Assembly: GCA_947624095.1 (NCBI GenBank)
Contig: CANQIR010000034.1
Span: forward strand, 1 to 10,030
Length of the DNA stretch: 10,030 nt
Reading direction: 5' to 3'
Source of the DNA: an uncultured Bacilli bacterium
GTDB lineage: Bacteria; Bacillota_I; Bacilli_A; RF39; UBA660
The position numbers and the translations under genes are program-made. This document shows positions 1 to 6,896 of this stretch, piece after piece; within the stretch, counting starts at the first letter, position 1, and the number at the start of each line of letters is the position of its first letter. Under the pieces are notes generated by a model. It saw nothing but the letters and a program-made list of their open reading frames with translations, was not told the origin of the DNA and did not search any database.

Positions 1-465
1 GGCAATGATATAAAATGGTAAAACAGTTTTATTATGATTAGTAGCATTGCCGGAGGTATCAACCAAGGAGTCTTTAAAATGACTAGTTACAGCATCATAT
101 ACTTCTTTAGTTTCTTTAGCATCTTCTTTGGCATCAATAGTTAATGTATATAAAGTATAATTATCTTTTTCATCAGTAGTGATATTACTAACATTAGCTA
201 AACTTTCTAAATATGAATAAGCACCTTCTTGTTCAGCTTCTGATAAATCTTGTAACATAATATTTAAAGTACTAGTATCACTTACAAATTCACTTTCCAT
301 GATATCTAAGCCTTTTCTAGTATCAGAAGTATCTGGTAAGTATTTAGCCATATCATAGTTTATATTTACTTTATTAGATACTAAAAGAGAGACGACGGCT
401 AATAAGGAAAAGGTAATTAATAAAATATATCTCTTTTCAACAATAAAGTCAGTTATTTTTTTCAT
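1..465 (-). CDS. MMPL/RND-family membrane transporter, N-terminal part
   Basis: Partial gene: 155 residues are visible from the ATG at 465-463, and the frame is still open at the window edge. It begins MKKITDFIVEKRYILLITF, with one hydrophobic helix at about residues 13-31. An extracytoplasmic segment with the signature NINYDMAKYLPDTSDTRKGL follows, and a second hydrophobic stretch starts at the edge (VLPFYIIA). The charged amphipathic N-terminus, first helix and 'YDMAKYLP..SDTRKG' motif are typical of MMPL/RND-superfamily exporters of Gram-positive bacteria (YdfJ-like). These usually export lipids or hydrophobic compounds using the proton gradient; the substrate here cannot be told. A strong Shine-Dalgarno AAAGGGG (473-479) precedes the start. 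The gene is divergent from a TetR regulator, the classic layout for a regulated exporter. Seen: sequence and layout. Inferred: export function. Confidence 0.82.
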   Translation of the reverse strand, partial: MKKITDFIVEKRYILLITFSLLAVVSLLVSNKVNINYDMAKYLPDTSDTRKGLDIMESEFVSDTSTLNIMLQDLSEAEQEGAYSYLESLANVSNITTDEKDNYTLYTLTIDAKEDAKETKEVYDAVTSHFKDSLVDTSGNATNHNKTVLPFYIIA

Positions 466-496
466 AAATTATCCCCTTTCTAAAGGAACAGAAAGC

Positions 497-525
497 ATTA
501 TAGCAAGAAGTATGATAGAGGTAAA
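497..525 (-). promoter_or_regulatory. Promoter of the MMPL transporter gene
   Basis: On the minus strand a TATAAT box (497-502) has a TGC extension (503-505). It lies 17 bases from TTTACC (520-525), a 4/6 match to TTGACA. Transcription would start near 490, giving a leader of about 25 nt that contains the AAAGGGG ribosome site. Pattern-based call. Confidence 0.6.
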
Positions 526-544
526 TAGCAAATTATTAAATATT

Positions 545-581
545 GTCAAAATTTTGACTATGTATATATTTTTGTCAAAAA
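545..581. promoter_or_regulatory. Probable TetR operator cluster between the divergent genes
   Basis: A perfect 14-bp palindrome GTCAAAATTTTGAC lies at 545-558. A second symmetric site, TTTTTGTCAAAAA with a central T, lies at 569-581. Together they give three GTCAAAA half-sites in 37 bp, upstream of both start points and directly next to the TetR gene's -10 box. TetR proteins commonly bind inverted repeats in their own divergent promoter, so autoregulation and control of the transporter are the natural inference. No binding data exist in the sequence itself. Confidence 0.55.
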
Positions 582-584
582 GTA

Positions 585-593
585 TGCTATAAT
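585..593 (+). promoter_or_regulatory. Extended -10 promoter of the TetR gene
   Basis: TGCTATAAT is a perfect extended -10 element (TGnTATAAT). There is no good -35 hexamer 17 bases upstream (TATATT, 565-570), which fits an extended -10 promoter. The GTCAAAA operator-like site ends four bases before it, so a bound regulator would block RNA polymerase. A GAGGGA ribosome site (614-619) follows. Confidence 0.6.
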
Positions 594-630
594 TACGGTA
601 CATTTTATTTTATGAGGGAAGAGATAAAAA

Positions 631-1182
631 ATGAAAGTTAAAGTAATAAATGCTTCATCAAGGAAAACAAGAGATAGAATTAAGAAGTCTTTTGCAGTAT
701 TAATGAAGGAAAAACAAAGTTTAAATAAAATTACGGTTACTGATTTAGTTAGGAAAGCCGATATTACTAGAAGTGCTTTTTATACACATTATGATAATAT
801 TTATGATGTCGCTAAAGAATTACAAGATGAGACTTTTAAGGTATTAGTTACGGATATAGATAAGTTATATACTTTAGAAAATATCGATGAATGTTTTGAT
901 GAAATATTTGCATATATTAAGAAAAATGAAGAGATATATTCGATGGTACTTGCTAGTAATGAACCCCTACTCTTTACGGAGAAACTTAGTGAGTTATTAA
1001 CAAGTAAATTAAGTAGCGTTTTAGGTTTTGGTAGTGATACAAATGCCAAATTAAAAGTTACTTTATTTATTGATGGGTGTACAAGTTTATTAATTAGAAC
1101 TTTTAGAGGCGATATTCATTATACTCTAGATGAAATAAATGAAAATATGAAAGAAACTTTTAAGTTATTGTTTACTAATTAA
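631..1182 (+). CDS. TetR/AcrR-family transcriptional regulator
   Basis: 183 residues, the usual TetR length. The DNA-binding domain spans about residues 10-60: RKTRDRIKKSFAVLM, then ITVTDLVRKADITRSAFYTHY. The second part is the family's helix-turn-helix with its recognition helix ending SAFYTHYDN. The rest is an all-helical ligand/dimerisation domain resembling the TetR_C type of small Firmicutes regulators (DhaS-like, PF14278). The divergent MMPL transporter and the palindromic sites between the genes suggest it represses the exporter and itself; the inducer is unknown. The ATG follows GAGGGA with 11-base spacing. The last 18 bases overlap the end of the convergent membrane-protein gene. Confidence 0.9.
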   Translation: MKVKVINASSRKTRDRIKKSFAVLMKEKQSLNKITVTDLVRKADITRSAFYTHYDNIYDVAKELQDETFKVLVTDIDKLYTLENIDECFDEIFAYIKKNEEIYSMVLASNEPLLFTEKLSELLTSKLSSVLGFGSDTNAKLKVTLFIDGCTSLLIRTFRGDIHYTLDEINENMKETFKLLFTN

Positions 1183-2958
1183 TTGAAGAGTATGAGAAAG
1201 AATAGCAATTAGTAATGGAGTGCTAACGACAACAGGAAATAAATAACGCATATGGCCATTTACAGGAGAGACTAAACAAAGAGCAACTACTAAATATAGG
1301 GAAGATAGATAAGCAAGTAGTTGATATTTTTTTCTAAATACCAGGTAAATTGTGGAAATAAGCAAGATTGTAGTATAGATTCCGCAACCATATAGAAGAC
1401 TAATGACTGGTAAACTAGCAATAATTTTGGCTAAATTATAAAGGAAGTCTCTTAATCCTTGGGTACTATCTTGAAAGTTAATAGAAAAATAGCCGGTATT
1501 AATGGACTTGTTAGAAGCAATGGTATAAAAGCCTAGTTCTTCACCAATAAAGTTTTGGACATCTAAATAAAAATAGCCATAAGTATTGTTTAATGTAGCT
1601 TCAACATAAGTAAAAGGATACTGAATAAATTCATTAAGCCATAATTGGAAATAAGCTTTTAATTCGGTATGAGTAGGATATTCTAAAAAACGGAATTTAA
1701 CGTTATCACTCCTATTTGGGTCATATATTTTACCTACTTTTTCTAACTTGATATTAAAGAATTTTTGTAATTCTGTTTTTTCTTCTGGTTTTAAATCAGA
1801 ATAGTGATATTTTAGTAAACGACCTGTTTGTTGGAGAGGAATAGAAAGCATTTCTCTTGTAGGAGATGGGGCAATGTCATAGGCAGGTAAGAAGATATTT
1901 TGATAAGTATACTTTAAAGCAAGTAGATATATAAGTATGAATGATATACAAAGAAAGGATTTTTTAGATTTTAGTTTGGTTACAAGAATAAATATTAAAG
2001 AAAATAAAGCGATATAGAAACCAGTATTTCGATAAATAAATAAGATAGTATAAAGGATTAAAAGAATTAAGTAATTAGATATTTTATATTCTTGTAAATA
2101 ATATAAATGATAATATTGATAAGTAAAGATTAGTAAAAAGACTAAATAGAAAATTGTATCTTTGATGTAAGTAATAGCATAGATATTGATAAAGGGAGTT
2201 AAAGCAAAAAATAGAAGAGCTCCTCGACGAATATTGATATTGGTATTAGTCTTTTGCATAATAAGTAAGACATAAGCATAAACAGATGCATTTATAAGAA
2301 CTTGGATAATGATATATAAAAAGATGCCGAAGTTATTATTAAGAATATTGGTACCTAGTTTCATAAGATTACCCATTAACATAGATACAATTGCAGGATG
2401 ATGGTCACTAAATGGACGAAGACCAAAGTAAAAATCAAGTTGCCAAAAGCCATCATAAGCAACAGTACCAGGATAGAAAGCAATTAGATAAATGATACTT
2501 ATTAATAAAAGAATAATAAATGGGTAAAGAAAAGGATGACGATTAAAGATTAAATCTTTTATTTTAGAAATTTTGGCTGGTTTAGACTTGGCGGGATGAT
2601 CAAGAAAATTAAATAAGTGATAGATTAAATAATAGATGAAGATAAAGAAAGTAATCAACGATAACAATGACATAGTAAGGTTGGAAAGACTAGAAAATAA
2701 AGTTTTGATGGCACCAGTATAAGTATATGATTTACCAATTAAAATAATAAGAGAAAAGATAAGTGATAAAATAGTTACATCGAGTTTTTTAGTAATTTTA
2801 GATGATAGTAAATGATAAATTAGATAAGCTAAAGAAGAGTAAATAACTAAGTATTCTAAGCCAAGGAAATTAGGCAATGGATTACCTGGTTGATAATTAA
2901 AAGCTAGGATAAGGAATAAGCTAAGGATTAAAGATATTATTAAAGTTTTTTTAGACAT
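1165..2958 (-). CDS. Large polytopic membrane protein, DUF6020-like
   Basis: 597 residues with about a dozen hydrophobic segments. Two motif-rich stretches stand out: FYPGTVAYDGFWQ (about 161-173) followed by FSDHHPA (183-189), and EMLSIPLQQTGRLL (about 369-382) followed by YDPNRSD. Another conserved-looking element is YRNTGFY (309-315). The 'PGT..YDGFWQ ... DHHPA' combination, with an acidic loop after a transmembrane helix and the IPLQQTGR segment, resembles DUF6020 proteins. Those look like GT-C-fold membrane glycosyltransferases acting on lipid-linked sugars, but the reaction is not established. Shine-Dalgarno GGAAG (2966-2970) lies 7 bases before the ATG. The gene converges on the TetR gene, leaving no room for a separate terminator. 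Family assignment is from memory of motifs; function is inference. Confidence 0.7.
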   Translation of the reverse strand: MSKKTLIISLILSLFLILAFNYQPGNPLPNFLGLEYLVIYSSLAYLIYHLLSSKITKKLDVTILSLIFSLIILIGKSYTYTGAIKTLFSSLSNLTMSLLSLITFFIFIYYLIYHLFNFLDHPAKSKPAKISKIKDLIFNRHPFLYPFIILLLISIIYLIAFYPGTVAYDGFWQLDFYFGLRPFSDHHPAIVSMLMGNLMKLGTNILNNNFGIFLYIIIQVLINASVYAYVLLIMQKTNTNINIRRGALLFFALTPFINIYAITYIKDTIFYLVFLLIFTYQYYHLYYLQEYKISNYLILLILYTILFIYRNTGFYIALFSLIFILVTKLKSKKSFLCISFILIYLLALKYTYQNIFLPAYDIAPSPTREMLSIPLQQTGRLLKYHYSDLKPEEKTELQKFFNIKLEKVGKIYDPNRSDNVKFRFLEYPTHTELKAYFQLWLNEFIQYPFTYVEATLNNTYGYFYLDVQNFIGEELGFYTIASNKSINTGYFSINFQDSTQGLRDFLYNLAKIIASLPVISLLYGCGIYTTILLISTIYLVFRKKYQLLAYLSSLYLVVALCLVSPVNGHMRYLFPVVVSTPLLIAILSHTLQLISKQ

Positions 2959-2981
2959 AGTAATACTTCCATTTCAAATTT

Positions 2982-3010
2982 ATTATATTGAAAAGAAGAA
3001 AAAAAGTAAA
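2982..3010 (-). promoter_or_regulatory. Promoter of the DUF6020-like gene
   Basis: The minus strand reads TTTACT (3005-3010), 17 bases, TATAAT (2982-2987), followed by GGAAG and the ATG at 2958. The -35 box lies inside the 3' arm of the terminator of the preceding gene, so the two signals are superimposed. Confidence 0.5.
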
Positions 3011-3027
3011 TCTTAAAGCGATTTACT
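2999..3027 (-). terminator. Intrinsic terminator after the PF06541 gene
   Basis: The minus-strand RNA forms an 8-bp stem, AGTAAATC/GATTTACT (plus positions 3005-3012 and 3020-3027), with a 7-nt loop, followed by seven U (2999-3005). The stem overlaps the TAG stop codon at 3026-3028. The stem is AT-rich and so probably only moderately strong. Confidence 0.6.
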
Positions 3028-3568
3028 AGGTTATGATAGTATAAATTAAATCAATAAAAAGTAAGAATGTTAAAAATGTTGCAATAGTTTTTATAGTTTC
3101 TTGATTAAGTTTATTTAAAATTTTAGTAACTAGAGGTTGAATTAGATAAATGATAATTACACCGCCTAAGCCAAAGCCAAGGGATATTAAAGGAGCAATA
3201 CGGCCTTCATAATCAAAAGCAAGATTAGAGTAATCCCAATCCCAATGATTGTAAAATAATTCCATAATATATGAAGATGCCAATTCTAGAATGGCAAAGA
3301 TAAAACTACAAAGAAAGAATATTAAAATAGGAGAAATATTGATTTTGCCAAATTTTATTTCTTTTTTCTTTAGGGGCCAGAGGATAAGAATAACTATTAA
3401 AGCACCTATTCCATAGATTAAACAATAAGGACCTAATAATACTCCCCTATCAGTATAACCTTGACCTTGAATAACGCCTAATAAAAATTCTTCCCAACAC
3501 CATCCTATGAGGGAATAAATCATAAAAATTATGAGGCATTTACTAAAGTTTTCTTTTAAGTATTGCAT
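3026..3568 (-). CDS. Putative ABC-transporter type IV membrane protein (PF06541)
   Basis: 180 residues with about five hydrophobic helices. Family-like motifs occur in order: YSLIGWCWEE (18-27), DRGVLLGPYCLIYGIGA (40-56), LELASSYIMELFYNHWDWDYSN (94-115) and GRIAPLISLGFGLGG (122-136). These match the membrane family Pfam names 'putative ABC-transporter type IV' (CmpB-like), common in gut Firmicutes. Despite the name no ATPase is encoded here, and transport has not been shown for the family. The aromatic WDWDYSN loop is highly characteristic. Shine-Dalgarno AGGTGA (3573-3578) precedes the ATG. A terminator separates it from the next leftward gene, so it is probably its own transcription unit. 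Confidence 0.8.
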   Translation of the reverse strand: MQYLKENFSKCLIIFMIYSLIGWCWEEFLLGVIQGQGYTDRGVLLGPYCLIYGIGALIVILILWPLKKKEIKFGKINISPILIFFLCSFIFAILELASSYIMELFYNHWDWDYSNLAFDYEGRIAPLISLGFGLGGVIIIYLIQPLVTKILNKLNQETIKTIATFLTFLLFIDLIYTIIT

Positions 3569-3729
3569 AGAATCACCTATTTTTAGTTTGGAAATATTTA
3601 AAGAAATTATGTCTTATTTTATTAACAATCATTTATATAAAAGAAATTAGCATTTATGGTACTGTTGGAAGCTGAGGCTGAGAAAAATAGAGAATAATTG
3701 GCTTTAATTATTTGAATTTAAATTATTAG

Positions 3730-3759
3730 TTGGTGATGGAATGATAATTGGGTTATAAT
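3730..3759 (+). promoter_or_regulatory. Likely promoter of the EVE-like gene
   Basis: A perfect TATAAT (3754-3759) has a weak -35 candidate, TTGGTG (3730-3735), at 18-base spacing. The ribosome site GGAGAGGTGG (3765-3774) and the ATG at 3783 follow. The rest of the divergent gap (3581-3729) is AT-rich and shows no hairpin, riboswitch or ORF I can support. Confidence 0.45.
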
Positions 3760-3782
3760 TAAATGGAGAGGTGGCTTAGAAG

Positions 3783-4193
3783 ATGAATTGTTATTTTCAA
3801 CCAGTTAATTTAAAACATTGGAATATTTTTGAAAAAGTTAAAAATATTGGACATATCGAAGTATTTTTAGCAACAAAGGAGATGCAGATTGGGGATATTA
3901 TGCTTTTACATATAGGAAATCAAGTTAAGAAGTATGAGGCAGGGGTTTATGCATGGGGAGTGATTGTTACTAGACCTTATGTATTAAAAGATAAGCCTCA
4001 AGATTATTGCAATAATCGTTTATCTGTCGATGTTAAAATTTTAGGGATTGATTATGAAAAGCCTTTTATTAAAACAAGTGAACATAAAATATTTAAGCAA
4101 TATAGGACAGTTCATAAATTACAGGATAAAACATTTAAATTAGTAGAGGAATTATTACCTGATAATTTTGGGGATACGAAAAATAGTAAATAG
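3783..4193 (+). CDS. Small EVE/PUA-like domain protein
   Basis: 136 residues, soluble, no membrane segment. The pattern GDIMLLHIGNQ (37-47), AGVYAWGVIVTRPYVL (53-68), a gap, then LSVDVKILGIDYEKPFI (80-96) follows the strand order of EVE/PUA-like domains. In those domains a 'gD.vl.y' strand leads to a 'GvyG.G.v...p' strand and a 'v.V.v......pi' strand. EVE domains are thought to bind modified nucleic acid bases and often occur near restriction or defence genes. Here the protein is stand-alone, followed by a kinase-like protein gene and an Xth nuclease gene. Fold is a pattern-based inference and binding function is unproven. The start is set by the strong GGAGAGGTGG site 8 bases upstream. No clear terminator follows. 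Confidence 0.5.
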   Translation: MNCYFQPVNLKHWNIFEKVKNIGHIEVFLATKEMQIGDIMLLHIGNQVKKYEAGVYAWGVIVTRPYVLKDKPQDYCNNRLSVDVKILGIDYEKPFIKTSEHKIFKQYRTVHKLQDKTFKLVEELLPDNFGDTKNSK

Positions 4194-4279
4194 GATTTTA
4201 AAAAAAAGAAAGTTACTGATAAATATAATGGGATATTTTAATATGATGGGTATGAAAAAAATATGACCTAGTTTTTTGA

Positions 4280-4308
4280 TTGATTAAATATTTGCTTTCT
4301 ATTATAAT
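4280..4308 (+). promoter_or_regulatory. Promoter of the kinase-like gene; also excludes the upstream TTG start
   Basis: TTGATT (4280-4285), 17 bases, TATAAT (4303-4308), with transcription expected to begin near 4315. An in-frame TTG at 4280 would add 18 residues, but it lies inside the -35 box and has no ribosome site. Translation therefore most likely starts at the ATG at 4334, behind AGGGGTGG (4322-4329). Confidence 0.65.
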
Positions 4309-4333
4309 AACGGATAGTTTTAGGGGTGGCATT

Positions 4334-5821
4334 ATGGCATTTAATCCAATAGAAAGATTAAGAAATGGGGATGTTGATTTTTTATATAGTTTTACGGATA
4401 CTGATAAACAAATATTACTTTGTCAAATTAGAGGCAATGAGGAGAAAAATGAGGTTATTAGAAGGTTTATTCATTTAGTGATGGATGATTTACCTTATTT
4501 TTGTTTTGATATTATTTATGATAATGAGGAATTTGCTAAAGAATTAGAGTATTTATTAAGTAGATATATTAAATATAAAGATATTGAGAAATTTAAATTA
4601 CGGGATATGGTGTTTAAGACAAGAGTTGGAAAAGAATATATAAAGGAGAAATTTGATTTAGTAAGTAAGGATAATAAGGCAGTTTTAGATTTTATTTTTG
4701 AATTTATATTTAGTGATTTAGATAATAATATGGACTTGGTGAAATTGTTTTATTTAAATCCTGACTTACATATTAGATTTTTATTTATGAAGTATATAAT
4801 AGTACATTATCCAGAATTAATTGAGGTTATTTATGATGATTTTACTAAGTATTTAACTAGTTATACTTATGAAGATGGTGAACAGTTAATTATTTGGGGA
4901 CCAGATTTAATGAATGAGGAAGATATTAGTGAGTTAGCAGTGGCAGTATTAGACTCTTCTTTAGATAGAAAAATATGGGAAAAATTAAAAAAATATATTT
5001 TAGATAATTATCAAGAAAATTCTATAGCACATAAATTATTAGAAAAAATACCAGTTCAAATTGATGAATGTTCAATTACTTTTGAAAGTAATCCTCTTTT
5101 TGTGGAGGAATTTAAGAAAGAGGCTGATAAATTATATATGACTTCTTCGGATTATAAATTTATGATTTTTGCTCATTATGTTGAATGTTTATCGGAAAAG
5201 ATTAGAGAAGATTGTGAAGCTTTCTTTGGTTGTTTTGCTAAGCCGAATACAAAAGCTAAATGGCAGTTTGAAATAGATAGAGTTTATAGTTATCATTTAG
5301 GTAATAAGTTAGAAGAATATGTTGATAAGTATTTAAGTATGAGTAATAGTAAAGTGACGAGATTTATAGGTAATGGTAGTTGTGCTTATGTATATCAGAT
5401 TGGCGATTATGTATTTAAATTTATTCAAAAGAAATGGTCAACACAAAAAATTATTTGTCCACGTTCTTATTTAATATTGCGGAATTTAGAGGAAGATTAT
5501 GTGAGAAATAAAGATGGGTCGGTATTGGCTGGTTTAGAGGTTCAACCATTTTTAACTAGAAAAGCTAGTGATGTGCCAGTTGGGACGGAGGAATTTTTTC
5601 ATAAAGAGTTAGCTAAACAAGGATATTACGTAGCAGATACTTTATTAGATGGTAGTTGTGGCGATAATTGTATGTTATTAGATAGTTATTTAGATGCTGA
5701 TTGTGATAAACCGGAGGAGTTACCAGATGAATTTAAAGATTATCCAATGGTATTGATTGATCATGATACAGTATTTAAATTAGGAGATCAACCGCTACTA
5801 AGAAAGATTAAACCATATTAA
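4334..5821 (+). CDS. Two-part protein with a degenerate kinase-like C-terminal domain
   Basis: 495 residues, starting MAFNPIERLRNGDVDF. The acidic N-terminal part (about 1-330) is probably helical and I do not recognise it. The C-terminal part looks like a protein-kinase fold. It has a glycine-rich loop GNGSCAYVY (346-354) and a VFKF strand with Lys at about 362. A hinge-like LEVQPFL segment follows, then GDNC (443-446) where a catalytic loop could lie, and VLIDHD (473-478) where the metal-binding DFG would be. No HRD or HGD motif is present, so it is either a very divergent small-molecule/protein kinase or a pseudokinase. Single cysteines (SCGDNC) near the putative active site are unusual. 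It has its own promoter and ribosome site and is followed 47 bases later by xth. Seen: motifs. Inferred: fold. Role unknown. Confidence 0.6.
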   Translation: MAFNPIERLRNGDVDFLYSFTDTDKQILLCQIRGNEEKNEVIRRFIHLVMDDLPYFCFDIIYDNEEFAKELEYLLSRYIKYKDIEKFKLRDMVFKTRVGKEYIKEKFDLVSKDNKAVLDFIFEFIFSDLDNNMDLVKLFYLNPDLHIRFLFMKYIIVHYPELIEVIYDDFTKYLTSYTYEDGEQLIIWGPDLMNEEDISELAVAVLDSSLDRKIWEKLKKYILDNYQENSIAHKLLEKIPVQIDECSITFESNPLFVEEFKKEADKLYMTSSDYKFMIFAHYVECLSEKIREDCEAFFGCFAKPNTKAKWQFEIDRVYSYHLGNKLEEYVDKYLSMSNSKVTRFIGNGSCAYVYQIGDYVFKFIQKKWSTQKIICPRSYLILRNLEEDYVRNKDGSVLAGLEVQPFLTRKASDVPVGTEEFFHKELAKQGYYVADTLLDGSCGDNCMLLDSYLDADCDKPEELPDEFKDYPMVLIDHDTVFKLGDQPLLRKIKPY

Positions 5822-5868
5822 GATATTGGGATATTTTTATGATATGATAATAATGTGTTGGTGGTTAG

Positions 5869-6612
5869 ATGAAAATTATTACTTGGAATATTAATGGTTA
5901 TCGGAGTGCTGAAAAGAATAAACATTTTAGTAATCTAATTAGGGATTATGCACCAGATATTATTTGTATTCAAGAATTAAAGATGAATGAGGAAATTAAT
6001 AATCAGTGGGGATACTATGCTTATTATAATTTTGCCAAGAAAAAGGGATATAGTGGAATGGTAGTAATGACTTTGGAAAAACCATTGAGAGTAGTAGATA
6101 AAATAGGATTGGAACAATTTGATGATGAAGGAAGATTTCTGCTATTAGAATATAATGATTATTATCTTATCAATGTATATATACCACACGGTGGACGGAA
6201 TAAGGAAATGCATCCTTATAAGTTTGCAGCTTTAAATAAGTTATTAACATTAATTAAAAATTTAAATAAAATGGTGATGATATGTGGAGACTTTAATATT
6301 GCACATACGGAACTTGATTTAAAAAACTTTAAAACTAATTACAATAATAATATGTTTTCATTACCAGAAAGAAAGAAGATTGATGAATTATTAAATTTAG
6401 GGGTAATAGATAGTTTTCGTTATTTAAATAAGGAAGGTAATATATATTCGGTATGGCCGAATGCATATAATGCTAGAGAAAGAAATATGGGATGGAGAAT
6501 TGACTATATTTTTATAAATAAAGGAATGGAAGATAAAATAAAACGGGCGGAATATTTGAATAAAATTTATGGTTCTGATCATTGTCCATATTTATTGGAA
6601 ATTGATGATTAG
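5869..6612 (+). CDS. xth: Exodeoxyribonuclease III / AP endonuclease
   Basis: 247 residues, close to the family's usual 250-275. It hydrolyses DNA next to abasic sites (AP endonuclease) and removes nucleotides 3' to 5', acting in base excision repair. All the Xth/ExoA signature elements are visible. They are TWNINGYRS (Asn7), IQELKM (Glu36), YIPHGG (Tyr104), CGDFNIAHTELDLKN (Asp141, Asn143), GWRIDYIF (Asp212) and GSDHCPYLLEI (Asp237-His238). The GDFN, RIDY and SDH catalytic residues are intact, so it should be active. The site before the ATG is a modest GGTGG (5860-5864). A possible promoter, TTGGGA-16-TAATAA, lies at 5826-5853. Its 3' end faces the tRNA island. Confidence 0.93.
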   Translation: MKIITWNINGYRSAEKNKHFSNLIRDYAPDIICIQELKMNEEINNQWGYYAYYNFAKKKGYSGMVVMTLEKPLRVVDKIGLEQFDDEGRFLLLEYNDYYLINVYIPHGGRNKEMHPYKFAALNKLLTLIKNLNKMVMICGDFNIAHTELDLKNFKTNYNNNMFSLPERKKIDELLNLGVIDSFRYLNKEGNIYSVWPNAYNARERNMGWRIDYIFINKGMEDKIKRAEYLNKIYGSDHCPYLLEIDD

Positions 6613-6655
6613 ACTAATGATTAAAAGACGAGGGTTGATTAATCGATAAGAAAAA

Positions 6656-6677
6656 ATACTCCGTAATAACGAAGTAT
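6656..6677 (-). terminator. Minus-strand terminator, probably the original tRNA-Glu terminator
   Basis: Arms at 6656-6663 and 6670-6677 give an 8-bp stem with a 6-nt loop, followed on the minus strand by a U run (6651-6655). The one imperfect pair is G-U in minus-strand RNA but C-A in plus-strand RNA, which supports leftward use. It lies 7 bases beyond the tRNA-end repeat, where a tRNA terminator belongs. It may also slow rightward xth transcription. Confidence 0.65.
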
Positions 6678-6683
6678 AATAGA

Positions 6684-6702
6684 CATAAATGGTAGCCTAT
6701 GA
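6684..6702 (-). repeat. Distal attachment-site-like copy of the tRNA-Glu 3' end
   Basis: The 19 bases CATAAATGGTAGCCTATGA are identical to 8078-8096. At that locus they cover two bases of the T-stem, the 3' acceptor strand, the discriminator, CCA and six downstream bases. Similarity stops sharply on both sides, so this is not a decayed second tRNA. It has the form of an att half left by integration at a tRNA 3' end. Confidence 0.75.
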
Positions 6703-6813
6703 ACAGTAAAAGTTGCTGATTAACTGGAAAAGACTTAGTAAACTAAATGAGAGGAAGTGAAAAAATAAAGTCTTAATTGCTAAATAATGTAATTGTAAAA
6801 ACAAATTCGGATA

Positions 6814-6842
6814 TTGACAATCACAACAATTAGATGTATCAT
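6814..6842 (+). promoter_or_regulatory. Promoter of the hairpin RNA and abi gene
   Basis: A perfect TTGACA (6814-6819) is followed after 17 bases by TATCAT (6837-6842). Initiation is expected at about 6849-6851, just before the hairpin. The first RNA product would therefore be a hairpin of about 40 nt ending in U6; readthrough would give the abi mRNA. Confidence 0.7.
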
Positions 6843-6849
6843 TAATTTG

Positions 6850-6891
6850 TAAGTGATCTTCAGTATCCCGAGTGGACTGAAGACTTTTTTA
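6850..6891 (+). ncRNA. abiF-type hairpin RNA upstream of abi
   Basis: Stem UCUUCAGU/ACUGAAGA (6857-6864 and 6876-6883, 8 bp) with an 11-nt loop AUCCCGAGUGG and a C-U6 tail (6884-6890), ending six bases before the abi ATG. It looks like an intrinsic terminator preceded immediately by a good promoter, so a stable small RNA of about 40 nt is predicted. A second inverted copy at 7836-7877 keeps the loop and changes the stem with compensating pairs, evidence that the RNA fold matters. From memory, a structured 'abiF' RNA motif is described next to Abi_2/AbiF genes and proposed to act as an RNA antitoxin. Assignment to that family is inference. Confidence 0.72.
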
Positions 6892-6896
6892 TTATT

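Noticed and set aside
801..1049. Open frame on the minus strand inside the TetR gene
   Set aside because: It lies wholly within a clear TetR coding sequence on the other strand, has no ribosome site and resembles no protein.
3581..3729. Possible riboswitch or small RNA in the divergent gap
   Set aside because: No stable hairpin, conserved core or terminator could be seen in this AT-rich stretch.
4280..4333. TTG start adding 18 residues to the kinase-like protein
   Set aside because: The TTG is part of the -35 box of a good promoter and has no ribosome site; the ATG at 4334 has AGGGGTGG just upstream.
6684..6720. A second, decayed tRNA-Glu gene at the distal repeat
   Set aside because: Identity covers only 19 bp and stops abruptly within the T-stem; no D, anticodon or remaining T arm sequence follows.
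6748..6777. Small ORF of 9 codons in the non-coding left part of the island
   Set aside because: Too short, no clear ribosome site and no family resemblance; not distinguishable from chance.
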